Source: Eutypa lata
Lineage: Eukaryota; Ascomycota; Sordariomycetes; Xylariales; Diatrypaceae
Direction of reading: 5' to 3'
DNA length: 64,000 bases
Assembly (NCBI GenBank): GCA_022661535.1
Contig: JAKULF010000019.1
Span: 62,001-126,000 of the forward strand
Positions 25,356 through 39,209 of this stretch are shown in pieces. A program made the translations under genes and the position numbers. The notes beneath the pieces were generated by a model. It was not told the origin of the DNA. It made no database searches and saw only the letters and a program-made list of their open reading frames with translations. Every line of letters starts with the position of its first letter. Position 1 is the stretch's first letter.

Positions 25356-25715
25356 CTAGTCTGACATGCCATAAAGATTATTATTTCTCTTGAACTGGAA
25401 GGTTCGTTGTTGATCCTTCTACTCTTTCGGGGTGGGGGTGGGCGCTGAAATAAATCTAACTGCCTTTGATAATGTCGAATTGTTGTAGTTTAAGAGAACG
25501 TGTATCCAACATCTCAAATTCCAGGGTTGATGTGTTGTGGGGTAATCAGGTGACAGTGACTCAGATCATCCAGGTTAATGCCTAATACAATATTCATATC
25601 CCTCGCAGTCCCGTTCATTGTAGTCTTCAAATCTACATAAGTCATAGACTAGTGTTTAGGCAAGGTCACTAGGTAGGCTTTTGATTTTGACGGGCTCGCC
25701 ATTAGTTGATTGGAC
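25356..25715. other. Short intergenic region
   Basis: 360 bp between two genes on the minus strand, holding the F-box promoter and the 3' flank of the large membrane protein. No gene seen. Confidence 0.6.
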
Positions 25716-27974
25716 TTAGTCTGATTCATCAGATGAGCCCATATCATCTAATAATTTCGTTCGTCTCTTCCTTATACCCACGGCGCGCTCTAGCACGTCA
25801 GGGCCCAAGCCAACCATTTCCTCTCCCCTACCCCGACGCTTGAGGAACCTAGAAGGGTCCTCAATGCCGCATCTCGTTACTTCGTCTAACAGATCTGCAA
25901 ATTCTCCGTTCCACGCTTGCGTATATGCGAGCCAGGGGTCATGCAACTTGGAGAAGCGCGTCTGCCGTACGAAGACAACGGAAATGCAAAATACCACGAG
26001 TAGATGGGTTATCGCCATACAGCACACGGCAACGAACCCACCATACCGCACCGGAACGAGCACCGGCACCCATGAGTTGTACGTCCCGTTATCGAAGTAA
26101 TTGAAAAATTGTAGCGTATCGTAATAGTACGACTGGTAGACCAGGGTCCAAAACGCCTGCAAAGCTTTGGCTGGCCCGCTGTTCTTGAGGCTTCGTTGGA
26201 CAAGAGCCGTGTGGACTGGGTGTAAATAGGCTAGACCATCGGTGGCATCACCTGAACATAGAAAGCATATGCGGTATGTCGTGCTCTTATCTTTGTAATA
26301 CTGGCCCATCGGATTACCACTTAGAGGTCCAGCTATGAATCCTCTCTTTGGTTGATAGCCACCCTTACTGAACCAATTTGGCTCCTCAAGAGTCAGTATT
26401 CCCCTATGTCCTAGCTTCATGGATTGGTGCGAAACGCCGAGCCATTCTAGAAGGTCAGTAGGGTCTGGGGTTTGTGTGGAGTTGTCGGTTGCTAGTATTC
26501 TCTCAGTCAAAGGTGAGTCCGATGATATGTTGACTAATTGATACTGAGGTTCGAGTATTGTCGAACAGAGGCTAACTTTCAGTTCAACGGTTGTAATATT
26601 TACAACCATCCATTCGTTCTCTGTATAAGTGGTTATTTGAGAAGTATTCATGTTCTCCCACCAATTTTGAAGTTTTCGAATATCGGTTGTTAATATGTTC
26701 TCTTGAATGAAAGCAAAAGCCCGAACGCCTCCCAGGGAGCACATGTGAATAGGGTATTCTTTACACCCATCTTCGCCAGGATCGAGAAAACAAGGGGCGA
26801 TGGTACAGCTAAAATCTCCGTCAAAATCCTGTGACGTGACAAACGGACTATACTGGTTTCTGTTTCCAGGATCGGAAAATCTATCATCGAAGAAATATCC
26901 CGCATCAAATCCTTTTTCCCGGAGCTGCTGTTCGAAGGTAGGTCTATCGAATGTGACATTCATCATGAGAGAGTACGGGTCAGAAACTGGCACGAGTGAC
27001 ACTGTCTGTATTGGTGGCCGAACACATAATGTCGTTGTGTTTATCAGGGTCGTGGGCCCACTGAATTTCCGAAGTGATAGGAGGGCTGCTTGCGATGTAA
27101 ATGGTAAGAAAGCTCGAAGAGAGACACCGGTATAATCTATGGCTTCGTGTCTCTGCGGAGCACTAGACGTCAACTCAGCGAAAGGCGGGTATGCGAGTGG
27201 TGGAGACCCAGCGTAGTTCACGTCATTATTCGACCGCCCACGCTGAGCGATGGAACTACTCAAGTATCCGAGCGATATCGGTGTCGTTATGGGAGGGCTA
27301 GGAACATTTCCATCACCGAGATCTAGAAGTAGAATCGTTGATGTGAACTGAAGTCCAAATGACGTTGTCATTAGAAGCAACAGAGGAAATAGTAACCATA
27401 CGGGACGCTGATTACTTGGCTCAAACAACCTCTTCACAAACAGGAGAAGAAGGTCAAAAGTCGCACCCTTGTTACTCCTCTGAATCATGAGTGTGGGGAT
27501 GTCTCGTGTTCTCACAAGAAATTTCTCAAGTGCCAGGGAAGCTATCATGGAAATTCCCAGAGCTGTTTGCCCTAGAGCCCCGGATCTCAGGATGAGAGAG
27601 GTCACTGTGATAATCCTAGGCATTTTGTTGCCAAGCAACCAGTTTTGCAGGATGCTGCTTTTCGGCTCTGTAGGCATAGCCCAAAAGCTGGAGAGAAAGC
27701 CCAGAGATGCTATAACCAAAGGTACCGGGATGCATAAGGAGAGCATCCCTCCCAACCCAAATTTCTCCGAAAAGGTTAATGGAGATATCGCCGGAGCATC
27801 AGGTGTATCCTCCCCATCACTTGTTTCGTCCTTTGCGGCAAGGTCATGTTCTAGCCGAGAAGTAGAACGATAGAGCTGAGTTGCAATTCCGATGAGAATG
27901 AGAAGGACTGCCACAGAAATAGATATGATAGCAATCCACGCTCCTCCTGGGAGCCCTTTATTGTTATTTTCCAT
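25716..27974 (-). CDS. Large multi-pass membrane protein, unknown function
   Basis: Single exon, 752 residues from ATG 27974 (MENNNKGLPGG). The frame is open 7 codons further up but without an ATG. I recognise the layout of a fungal-specific membrane protein but no named domain. Hydrophobic segments: about 10-32 (WIAIISISVAVLLILIGIA), 75-100 (MLSLCIPVPLVIASLGFL), 122-148, 190-215 (WLLFPLLLLMTTSFGLQF) and a last one about 630-655 (GFVAVCCMAITHLLVVFCI). Between the fourth and last lies a loop of about 400 residues with many NxS/T sites and paired cysteines, so it is probably extracytoplasmic. The C-terminal tail is charged. Neighbours give no clue to function. Confidence 0.8.
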   Translation of the reverse strand: MENNNKGLPGGAWIAIISISVAVLLILIGIATQLYRSTSRLEHDLAAKDETSDGEDTPDAPAISPLTFSEKFGLGGMLSLCIPVPLVIASLGFLSSFWAMPTEPKSSILQNWLLGNKMPRIITVTSLILRSGALGQTALGISMIASLALEKFLVRTRDIPTLMIQRSNKGATFDLLLLFVKRLFEPSNQRPVWLLFPLLLLMTTSFGLQFTSTILLLDLGDGNVPSPPITTPISLGYLSSSIAQRGRSNNDVNYAGSPPLAYPPFAELTSSAPQRHEAIDYTGVSLRAFLPFTSQAALLSLRKFSGPTTLINTTTLCVRPPIQTVSLVPVSDPYSLMMNVTFDRPTFEQQLREKGFDAGYFFDDRFSDPGNRNQYSPFVTSQDFDGDFSCTIAPCFLDPGEDGCKEYPIHMCSLGGVRAFAFIQENILTTDIRKLQNWWENMNTSQITTYTENEWMVVNITTVELKVSLCSTILEPQYQLVNISSDSPLTERILATDNSTQTPDPTDLLEWLGVSHQSMKLGHRGILTLEEPNWFSKGGYQPKRGFIAGPLSGNPMGQYYKDKSTTYRICFLCSGDATDGLAYLHPVHTALVQRSLKNSGPAKALQAFWTLVYQSYYYDTLQFFNYFDNGTYNSWVPVLVPVRYGGFVAVCCMAITHLLVVFCISVVFVRQTRFSKLHDPWLAYTQAWNGEFADLLDEVTRCGIEDPSRFLKRRGRGEEMVGLGPDVLERAVGIRKRRTKLLDDMGSSDESD

Positions 27975-29672
27975 AACATCGAGCCTTCTAGACAAGCTCT
28001 ATCATAGCTGTGTTATTCCCACTCTCCGTTGCTGGTCGATATATGTGAACACTGGCAATGTCGAAGATTTTAGTAGCCTCATAAGTTAGGCGATAGAGGA
28101 TCTTGAAAGAATATCCCCATGATATAGGCTTGCAAACTCCTATGGGTATGTGCCTTTTAAGGGCTTCAAAGACGGATAGGTACGCTGTAGACTCTGCAAA
28201 ATAAAGGCCCTACCGATGGCAATAGGTTGTATCCTCTAAGATTTCTGAGCTCCGCCTTCGGAGTCGCCTCACCCTCCACAAGAGAATTACACTACATTAT
28301 AGGCAACATTGCTTCGTCTGACAAAGACTGTGAGACTATATACCTATAGCCTACTCTATATTTAGACTCCTATAAAATGGGGCCAGGGAATTACTCCATG
28401 TAGCTTGTAGCTTAGCATTGAACACCCGGGTGCGGTCCACAAGCTCAAGATACAATTGGTTTGTGTTGTCTTTAGATCAAGCCTGCCGGTCTGCCCGTTT
28501 ATGTCAACCCAATAAGAAACAACAGCAGACCATATGATATTAACTCTTGTGGATTAAGGTAGGATCGCAAGATACAGTCACCCACTTCAGGGTTGCATTA
28601 TTGGCAATGATAACGAAGTTTCATGCATCAAATACGGGTAAGACCTGCATGGAAGCTCGGTATTTGATTTGTAGCCTTATATTGAAGCGTAACAGTTACA
28701 CATACACTACCTTTCGACTTACGTGGCTTTCGTGTTTCATTCCATCTCATAACGTCTTAATTTAACATGATTGTACTCTCCAACGAAACGGGATACAATA
28801 ATAGGATTTATCTATGATGAAGACAGGTGTGCATGTGCTGAAGAAAGCTCGAACTTATTGGCGCTACATGACTTAACGGTGCAGTTTGAATATCATTCCT
28901 TCATAGGTAAAAAACATGCCTAAAGAACCTCGAGTGTCCGTTAGTAGAGGTAAAGTTGTACAGAGAAGGCCCTGTTCAACGACAGAACAATTATATATTA
29001 GTACGGACGTCAACCAGCTGCATCACCGTCTTGCCACAGCCTCATTTACCCGCTCTACAGTTCCTTAGGCAGCGGCAGGGCGTGGTCTTATGAGCCTACT
29101 CTTGATCCACGGTTGTCAGTACAGGTGGTTCCAAGATGGCGATATGTGCCCCATTTCCAGCTGGTCGTTTCATTAGAGTTGATAAAAGATGGTAAGATGA
29201 TGCCAGTGGTACTGATAGTCGAATTGACTGCTAGAGTGATGCTATTGATATTAAACGAAGGCAAGCCCTGGCTATGATCATCGACATTTAATCCAGGCAG
29301 TTGAGCGACGGGGTAGATACAGCTGAAGGGACTAGATTTTGTGAACATGTTTGTTGCTCTGTGAATCTTCGTACTAGAGGAACTTGTAACCTCTGATGTG
29401 GCTGCAATGGCATATAACTCCTGTTTAGTGACCTCACGGGGTAGCTAGGGGCATTTTTTAATATCGAAACGACACTCTAATAACCCTCTATTCTAAATTT
29501 ATCTAAAAGTTTTAGACGCCCGTTGCTGCAACTATAACAACTTAACCATCATTGGATGGCAACACAAAGAGTACCCTATGTTGGCTGCCTTGCACCATTA
29601 TTAAGACATGATAGTCCCCCCCCCCCCCCCCAACTAAACCTACTCATTGACTCTAGTACCTGGGATGATTTA
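27975..29672. other. Intergenic region, no clear gene
   Basis: 1.7 kb between two minus-strand genes. An 86-codon frame at 29088-29348 (-) has no recognisable motif and no convincing splice partners. A C16 run sits at 29616-29631. Confidence 0.55.
29616..29631. repeat. Poly-C tract (C16)
   Basis: Uninterrupted run of 16 C about 40 bp beyond the 3' end of the MFS gene. Its length may be affected by sequencing error. Confidence 0.8.
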
Positions 29673-31852
29673 CTAGTGGGCAAATCTAAAGTCTAATCTC
29701 TTATTACCCTCGTCTTTTGTAGTCGCAATGTATTGATCTTTCTCTTCCTGGCTCATGGAGTTCCACTCGCGCTCTCGAGACTTGTTCCGCCAGATATAGA
29801 ATAGTTTGATGAAAACTGACAATACAAAGTTCCAGGCCACGAGAGCGAGGAGCACCTTGTTTCCCCTTCTGTAATAAGGGGCATCGTCTGTACGATAGAT
29901 CTATTGTCTCGAGTTAGGTTACTGATTAATACGTAGCTAAGATGACGGCCCTGGTAGAATGGGTACTTACGTTGGAAGAAATGATAGAGCTAGCTTGGCA
30001 TATCATGTTGTACATCGCGCTGCCGACAGTCCTAGTTCGTACAGAACCGGCATTTCGCGACATAAGAGCCACTAGAGACCAAAACATGTCAGCACAGTTA
30101 GCGCCGAATATAAGGAAGGAGAAGAGCGTGTGAAGTAACATACCCATGATGGAATGGATATAAGGAAAGCCGATAACTAAGATAGTCACCGCATACCAGC
30201 TCCACGAGCTTGCAGTTGACGGTAGCAGCTCGAGAGCGAGTAGAAGCGGCAGGCACCAAAGACAATAGTACCAAACAATAGCCATCCGGTTATTGATCTT
30301 CTCCGAAACCCACGACCAGAAGATAAGTTGGATAAGGAAGAGCACATATCCAGGAATAGTCAATAGGTTCGTCTGGAACGTGTCGAAACCGACGTTTTTC
30401 AAAGTGAGCGTGAGATACGCCGTGACGGGATTGGTCGGGATGAGCATCGTAAAACTGATGGCGTACATGGGCCAAAGATCGTAATCCATAAGAGCAGACC
30501 ATAGCAGCTTAAGGGTTAGGCCTTGACGGTTATGCATTCCTCCCTGTATCCGATCGTATTAGCAGGCCCGAATTCTAAACACAAGGCTCTTGGTGATCGC
30601 GGAGACTTACCTTGGCCGGATCATCCCGAAGGACTCGATTAACCATAATGACTTCCTCACGCTCCGTGAACCAACCGTCTTTGCCTCGGAACCAACTGGC
30701 TGTCTGTGTGGGACTCGCTGGGAGATAGAACCACGATATAATTCCGATCACTGCTGTCAACCCTCCCTCAATGGCGAATAGCCACCTCCAGCCCTCCCAG
30801 CCCCCGACTGAACGCAGGTGCAGGATTCCATAAGCGAGAAAGGCAGCAACAATAAAGGTTCCGTTCGACGCACAGTAAAAGAAACCCATACGCATAGGTA
30901 ACTCCTTGTTGGTGTAGAAGTACGATAGATACAGGATGGCATCAGGGATGAAGCCCCCTTCGATGAGCCCTGTATTTTAGATATATTAGCGTCTAATCTG
31001 CATAGCAAGTCTTTGTGCCTGTAGCTGTGACTATAAGAACACCTTCGAATCCCATGGGTGCTTCTGATGCCTAGGCATTATTCAAGACCGGGGCCCCTTG
31101 GAAAAGACCCCAAAAGGAGGTCGGACGCGGCAGATGCTTACCCAGTAGTGCCCGCGTTGCGTAGAAGCTCTTCTCACCGACAATCAAACATTGGCAAATT
31201 CCAACTATACTCCAAAGGACCATCTGTATCGGAATCCACACGTCGGGACCCAACTTCTTCGAGATCATCTGCGATGGCAGCTCTGCGCAAAGAAAGCAGA
31301 GGTAGAATATCGTCATTCCGTAGTTGTACTGGTTCGTCGACAGACCCAGGTCGCTCAGCATGTTATCACTCAAAGCCTGAGAGATGTTCCCGCGGTCGAG
31401 CTGGAGAGCAAAGAACATGAGGCAAACCCATGAGCAGATGCGATAGTCAAGCTGCGGGACTAGGTTAGCATCCCGATGGTGAGGCTACTGGCTCCTGAGC
31501 GAGAGAGACATACCTTTCTCACGAGCTTCTTTTCTTCAGCTGCCGTCCATTCGGCGGTAGGATCAAATCGATGGAGGCCCTCGTATTCCGGAATGGGCTC
31601 ATAGAATTCCCCAGAAGCCCCGAGCGCGAACGCATCGCCGTTCCCCCGGAGTCTGCCCTTTACGGGAGTAGCCTGCGACCCGGCTTCTGCGACCACGATT
31701 TTCGGCTCAACCGAATATTCGGTACTCGATTTACCAGACGACATCTTAGCAACCAAGACAGGGGATATGCAGCAAGGTGAGTCGGAGGAACTGCTGTCCA
31801 CCAATCTGCCCTTTGGCTCCGGTAGCACATCTTGCTTATATCCTTTCGGCAT
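29673..31852 (-). CDS. Dal5/allantoate-permease-type MFS transporter
   Basis: Major-facilitator permease of the anion:cation symporter group (Dal5, Tna1, vitamin and ureide permeases), plasma membrane. Six exons: 31852-31514, 31451-31142, 30969-30611, 30543-30144, 30071-29971, 29900-29673; 578 residues. Family signatures: LDYRICSWVCLMFFALQLDRGN at the first helix, ATRALLGLIEGGFIPD, the WRWLFAIEG segment, and NAGSVRTRTVGSAMYNM followed by NIYRTDDAPYYRRGNK near the end. The intron 30143-30072 is 72 nt with no stop, so it can be read through as coding; it has a good donor, a GCTAAC branch and a CTAG acceptor, and removing it restores family alignment. Start is uncertain: ATG 31852 is used, but ATG 31744 (MSSGKSST, 542 residues) fits the usual N-terminal length better. 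Substrate unknown, likely a small organic anion. Confidence 0.92.
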
Positions 31853-34800
31853 TCGAATGCGTGCACTTAGGCGGGATGGTGTGATAGTAGGGCTAAAGTG
31901 CAACACTTTTCCGAAAGGTGCTGTTTAGTGTAAAGTGCTGTACCGTACGGTACCGTACGCATTACCCTTTTAGGATGGTCTACGCATAAAGTACCGGATC
32001 TTATCGAATTGAAATTGCTTGCCGGGTAAAAAGATGTCCTTTTTGCTAAGCAATGCAGTCTGGTTCGCAACCAGTCGGGACTGTATATATAGCGCCACCT
32101 GCAGTCTTAAAGGTATATATAGGTTCGGACTGATTTCCGGCCCGAAAAGTGTAACAATTTAAGGTTCTCAAAAGTGCGGTACGGTACCCGTTAAGAACCA
32201 TACCTTCAGAACTTCTATGTGATACGGATTTTTTTCTCCTTCACAATTCTTCTTGACTATGAGAGCTCTGCAGGAAGCATTTCCGGGTCTCCGAAGCAGA
32301 ACCGAGGGCTAGAACCATGATCGCAGCGTGTGCTCCATTTGAACGAAACCAGGACACGAACACTGAGGTCATAACAGCCTCGCTGCAGCGCTGAAATGCC
32401 GGTGCTATTAGGTAAAGGGCCGGCCAATCGCGGGTCCCAGTCTCGTGTCTATACTACATAGATTGTAGCTGATTCGCAGTCGTAGGTAAGGCCAGGGGTT
32501 GGTGAGGTGTTGATACCCGCTTCGCGGATCACGTCATTGATACGGAATTTGCACAATGACCCTAGACACATATTACCGAATATTTTGCAAAACAAGGTTT
32601 ATCTTGCATGAAAGAGACTTTTGGCGCATTTGATCTTTGTGGACAATGTAAAATATCATTTATGATCTTCTTGTTATAGTATAGTGTTATCTGATCTATC
32701 AACCCCTGCTACCTCCTGAGTGAAGATATATATGAGGATCACTAGGAACAGGATACGTAAAGGATTAACGTTATGTTAGAAATGTATAAATTTTGTAACC
32801 ATAAGACATTTCTATAATTAAACTTATAAATCCAGCCCTAACATATGAACTGATTGATTGGTATACCAGGTCCTAAACATACGAGTAAATACATGATACA
32901 AACGTATTATAGTCCACACCAACTCCGAGCCACGCTAGGTCATATATACTGGGTTGGTTTATTAAAATAATGCATTATGGCAACAAGTTCGACGGGTCCA
33001 GGTCTTCTGAGGCCCTCAGTTTCCTCAACACCAGGCCTATTTTTGCATCAGATCTAAAGAGTCAAGTTCACCTTAGTCTAAGCCATATATAACGGCCGTA
33101 TATACACTTAGTAAGATCTAAAAACTTTATCTGGTTGGAGTAGAATGAATCTAGGAAAGTTGGGGTTTTAAGAATAGATTCCACGTTATGGACGGCTACG
33201 GGTAGATTTGACTGTAAATTTCGAATGCTATGTGCTCACATGGAGAAGCCTCGGACGCTATGGTGTCAATCTACATCACTAAACATTCACTTAAAACTTC
33301 ATGTTGGTCTCCCTGGAGACTCCTAATATTCTAAAGCATTCACATGGGTTATAGCTAGGAGTTAGCAACATTAGCAGACTATCACCCCCAAAACATCTTG
33401 TATTGACGCATCGTAGTACTCCCCCGCCATACTCGGCAATAATGAATATTATCTCGTGGTTCATGAACCACTAATTTATCTCCAGCAACCACCCTAAAAC
33501 CATACGCTCTACCAACGCCGGAAAAACATTGTAGTGCCTAATGAACGCATTATCCATACTAGCTCATCATCAAAACCTCCTTGTCCCTTATTAATACCCC
33601 GGGTGATAAACATGCCTCGTAGTGACATGCTTTCCGTCCTTCGTGAATTCTACCGTGACATGCAGAGCTTCGTCGGGGTCTGTTCCTCCTTCGTGCCAAG
33701 ACTCTCCGCCCTTCCCCCTTTTTCTTCCATTAGCTAAATGCCCCATCAACAAAAAATGGGGGCAAGAGGGAGAAAGAGGGAGTGGAAGAGAAAAAAGATG
33801 GAAAATAGAGACTTACTCTCTCTTCGGCGTGCATTTGACAATAGCTTTGTCCACATTTTTATATGCCAGAGTCGTTTGTGCAAAGTCCACGATTGCCACC
33901 TCTGCCGATTTGGTTCTGGATCGTGAGTTGGTGAAGGTGATGTTGCTAGGGGCGAGGACAGGCATAACTGCTCGGGGATACGTGGAATATGTAATTAACT
34001 GAGTAGGTTATGTTCTGGGAAGCCTTAATGCCAGTAAATGGATCTTGACGAGGATAGCTTCGTAAGAGGGGAGATCTGAAGCGATGGTTGTCGTTGTCTA
34101 AGGAAACGTAACTGTAAAATACTTCGAAACCTGGTGAGGGAGTGTTAAGTATTTATAATTATATTCTTCAATAGAGTTATGTTGTGGAAATAGAGGCTTG
34201 CCATGACCTAGTCACATCAATAGCATTTAGGTTGGTCATGTGCATGGTCTTGAGTAGTTATTCAGTCAATGGACGTCAGTAGTTACGTACGTAGCAGATA
34301 GAAACTACAATAGATACAGATATCACAATATGGAATTCTTCATTTTGTTTTGTTAACTGGACTAAAAATGGCATTGAGGATAGTAGAATCTATTTTTGAA
34401 GGGCCGTATTTAACATTGTGATAATACATTGTCATTCAATATATGACTCTAGGTTAAGTATATGTGAGAAATGTGACTAACAATTTTTTTCCCCCATAAT
34501 AGGATTTCAGTCTTTTGTGTCATAACTGTATTCAATAGAGAGAAATACCATTTGCGTAGTGAATAACACATACAGTTGTATGTCACCTCTTGTAGCTACT
34601 AGTTCTCCTATTATACATATGGGACCCTTAATACAAACCACGAAATGTTTGTAGCTAGGTAATTTCCATTAATTCATCATACTGTTTCCCCCAGGCGTTG
34701 GTTCAATAAGATATTACTAGTGAGATCATACATTAAAACATATTATAACAATATTACAGATTCGGTACATGCAGGAATATAAGCCATAACAAGCGTTCAA

Positions 34801-35269
34801 ACTAATAACGTTTGGACGCCTGATCTTTTACCGAATCCGTGAGCACACGTGCCTTTGGTTTTTGAAAATCTACAGCGTAGGTCCTCTATTAAACGAAGCT
34901 ATCGTCAGCCTTAAGCTGATGGGTGCTGTCAACCCAACTTACCTACCTGTGTTTCTATTTATATTTGAAGTTATTGATACTTTAAGTTGTCTCTTGGTAC
35001 CGGATGATGGTGGCTGCCGCAGTATAAATATCGGTATTCTCACTAGAGCAGTAACGGTTCCGTTTTTGTGATGCAACAGTGGCAGAAGTTAGTTAACTAA
35101 CAGGTGATAGGTGGTGAGGTAGAAGGCAGAGGCAGCTGCATATGATTATTCACTGCATAAATAAAATTTGGACTATGGCCTAAATAGTATTTCTCTGCAT
35201 TATTGCGGAAAGACTATCTATAGTGTACACGCAAATGATTTCCTATCTATCTACATGACTTCCGGTGTA
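31853..35269. other. 3.4 kb gene-poor AT-rich region
   Basis: No supported gene. Palindromic GTACGGTACC-type motifs cluster at 31940-31965 and 32175-32190, upstream of the MFS gene. Short open frames (33534-34002, 34862-35071) have no motifs. Much of 32600-35200 is AT-rich. Confidence 0.55.
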
Positions 35270-37271
<2,002 letters not shown>

Positions 37272-38665
37272 ATGGAAGAAGATCGGGCACAGACGGACCT
37301 GGGTATCGCAGCAGATATGGAAGAGTCACAATCGTCCCCTCCTGTCCAGAAACAACCCAAGAAGAGGTTTATTGGTAGAAGAGCAGCTGCGAACGCAGTA
37401 AGGAATAATGGCGCAAATAACCTACCACTTGAAGAGAGTGGGGCGGTGCAGGGTTGGTGGCAAAGCCCATAGGGGTACAATTTGCGACGAGACATGCGCG
37501 CTGACGATGTCTAGTATCTCAACCAAGGAGGGCCCCTAGGCTGTTGAACCAAGTCCCGCCTGAGATCTTGAACAACTCAGAAATCAACGAGGCAATAGCA
37601 CTCCTACCGGCAAATTACTCTTTTGAGCTCCACAAAACCATTCATCGCATCCGGTCGTCGGGAGCGAAGAAGGTAGCCTTACAGATGCCGGAAGGGCTGC
37701 TGCTATTCGCCACCACAATCTCAGACATACTGACAGAGTTCTGTCCCGGTGTTGAAACGCTGATAATGGGAGACGTCACGTATGGCGCCTGCTGTATTGA
37801 CGACTACACAGCACGGGCACTAGGGTGTGATCTTCTAGTTCATTATGCGCACAGCTGTCTCATCCCCGTTGATGTAACCAAGATCAAAGTCCTCTACGTA
37901 TTTGTAGACATCAGCATAGATACCTCCCATCTGCTAGCCACTTTAGAGCGCAACTTCGCACCGCCTAAGACTGTCGCCATAGTCGGTACGATCCAGTTCA
38001 ACGCCACCATCCACGGCGTCCGCTCGACCCTGGAGAATGCCGGCTTCAAGGTTCTTATACCTCAGATATCCCCGCTGTCCAAGGGTGAGATTTTAGGCTG
38101 TACATCGCCACGGCTGCCTGATTCCGAGAACGTCGATCTCATCCTGTATCTGGGCGACGGCCGCTTCCATCTCGAGAGTATAATGATTCATAACCCGGCT
38201 ATCCCGGCCTACCGGTACGACCCGTACTCCCGGAAGCTGACACGCGAGACATACGGGCACGAGGAGATGCAGAGCCTGAGGCGGGAGGCGATCCAGACCG
38301 CAAAGGGGGCCAAGAAGTGGGGACTCATCCTCGGGTCTCTCGGCCGCCAGGGTAACCCCCACACGATGGCCATGATCGAGGGCAAGCTGAAGCAGATGGG
38401 GATCCCCTGGGTCAACCTCCTGCTCAGCGAGATATTCCCCGGGAAGCTCGCGATGATGACCGATGTCGAGTGCTGGGTACAAGTGGCTTGCCCTCGGCTG
38501 AGCATCGATTGGGGCTATGCGTTCCCCAGACCCTTATTAACCCCTTATGAGGCTCTGGTCGCGCTTGGGGAGCGCCAGGATTGGAAGGCAAGCGGAGTGT
38601 ATCCGATGGACTACTATGCAAAGGAGGGTTTGGGCAGGGTTAGAGATATTCAGGTTAGAAACTGA
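37272..38665 (+). CDS. DPH1: Diphthamide synthase subunit Dph1
   Basis: Subunit of the Dph1-Dph2 [4Fe-4S] enzyme that transfers the 3-amino-3-carboxypropyl group of S-adenosylmethionine to a histidine of elongation factor 2, the first step of diphthamide synthesis; cytosolic. Two exons: 37272-37452 and 37515-38665; 443 residues. The N-terminal KKRFIGRR, the junction [17 protein letters not shown] and [10 protein letters not shown] are typical. Iron-sulfur ligands expected at cysteines in [27 protein letters not shown] and [14 protein letters not shown]. The 62-nt intron uses a weak donor GTTGGT; other donors nearby give a stop or frame loss, and this join restores the conserved sequence. Housekeeping gene, highly conserved across eukaryotes. 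Confidence 0.97.
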
Positions 38666-39209
38666 TTACATCTTGGGTTATTTCATATATCAAGTCCACC
38701 GTAACCTGTACGGGTAAATATGTAACGGATCGACAAGTAACCATAAAGCAACAAAAGATTATACTGGAGAATGTGTAACTTGAAGCATATGCACGATTGT
38801 AAACAGGATCAATGCCATATGTAGGTAATATGTTACCTAGCCTGTTCGATCGTTGCCTTGGCCTCCAGAGTAAGGAGGCGAAAATTGTTCTAGCCAATTT
38901 ACAGGTACCTACGCAACTACTTAAGAACATGGTACATATAATCTCTGCACATAATCTCTACATGTATTTCCTAACACACAATAACAGCTTTTAGGCAACA
39001 GGTAGCTCAAATTCACTACTAGGCTGCTTCAGCGTAGGAACTAACCACCGTCTGCCTATAACCTAGTCTTATGAGTCTTTTGAACCTAAGTAGCCCTTCA
39101 TAAATCGCTGATTGTCAAAAAACACAACACCCTTGGGCAGTCGAAATTTCATCGACCTCGAAAACGAAAAGCTTTTGTACATCCATCCTCTATATATATT
39201 AGATATACC
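38666..39209. other. Intergenic region with promoter of kinase-like gene
   Basis: 544 bp. A TATATATATT tract lies at 39191-39200, immediately before the start codon of the next gene. No gene seen. Confidence 0.5.

Noticed and set aside
29088..29348. 86-codon minus-strand frame 3' of the large membrane protein
   Set aside because: Several N-glycosylation-like sites but no recognisable domain; could be a relic, not supportable.
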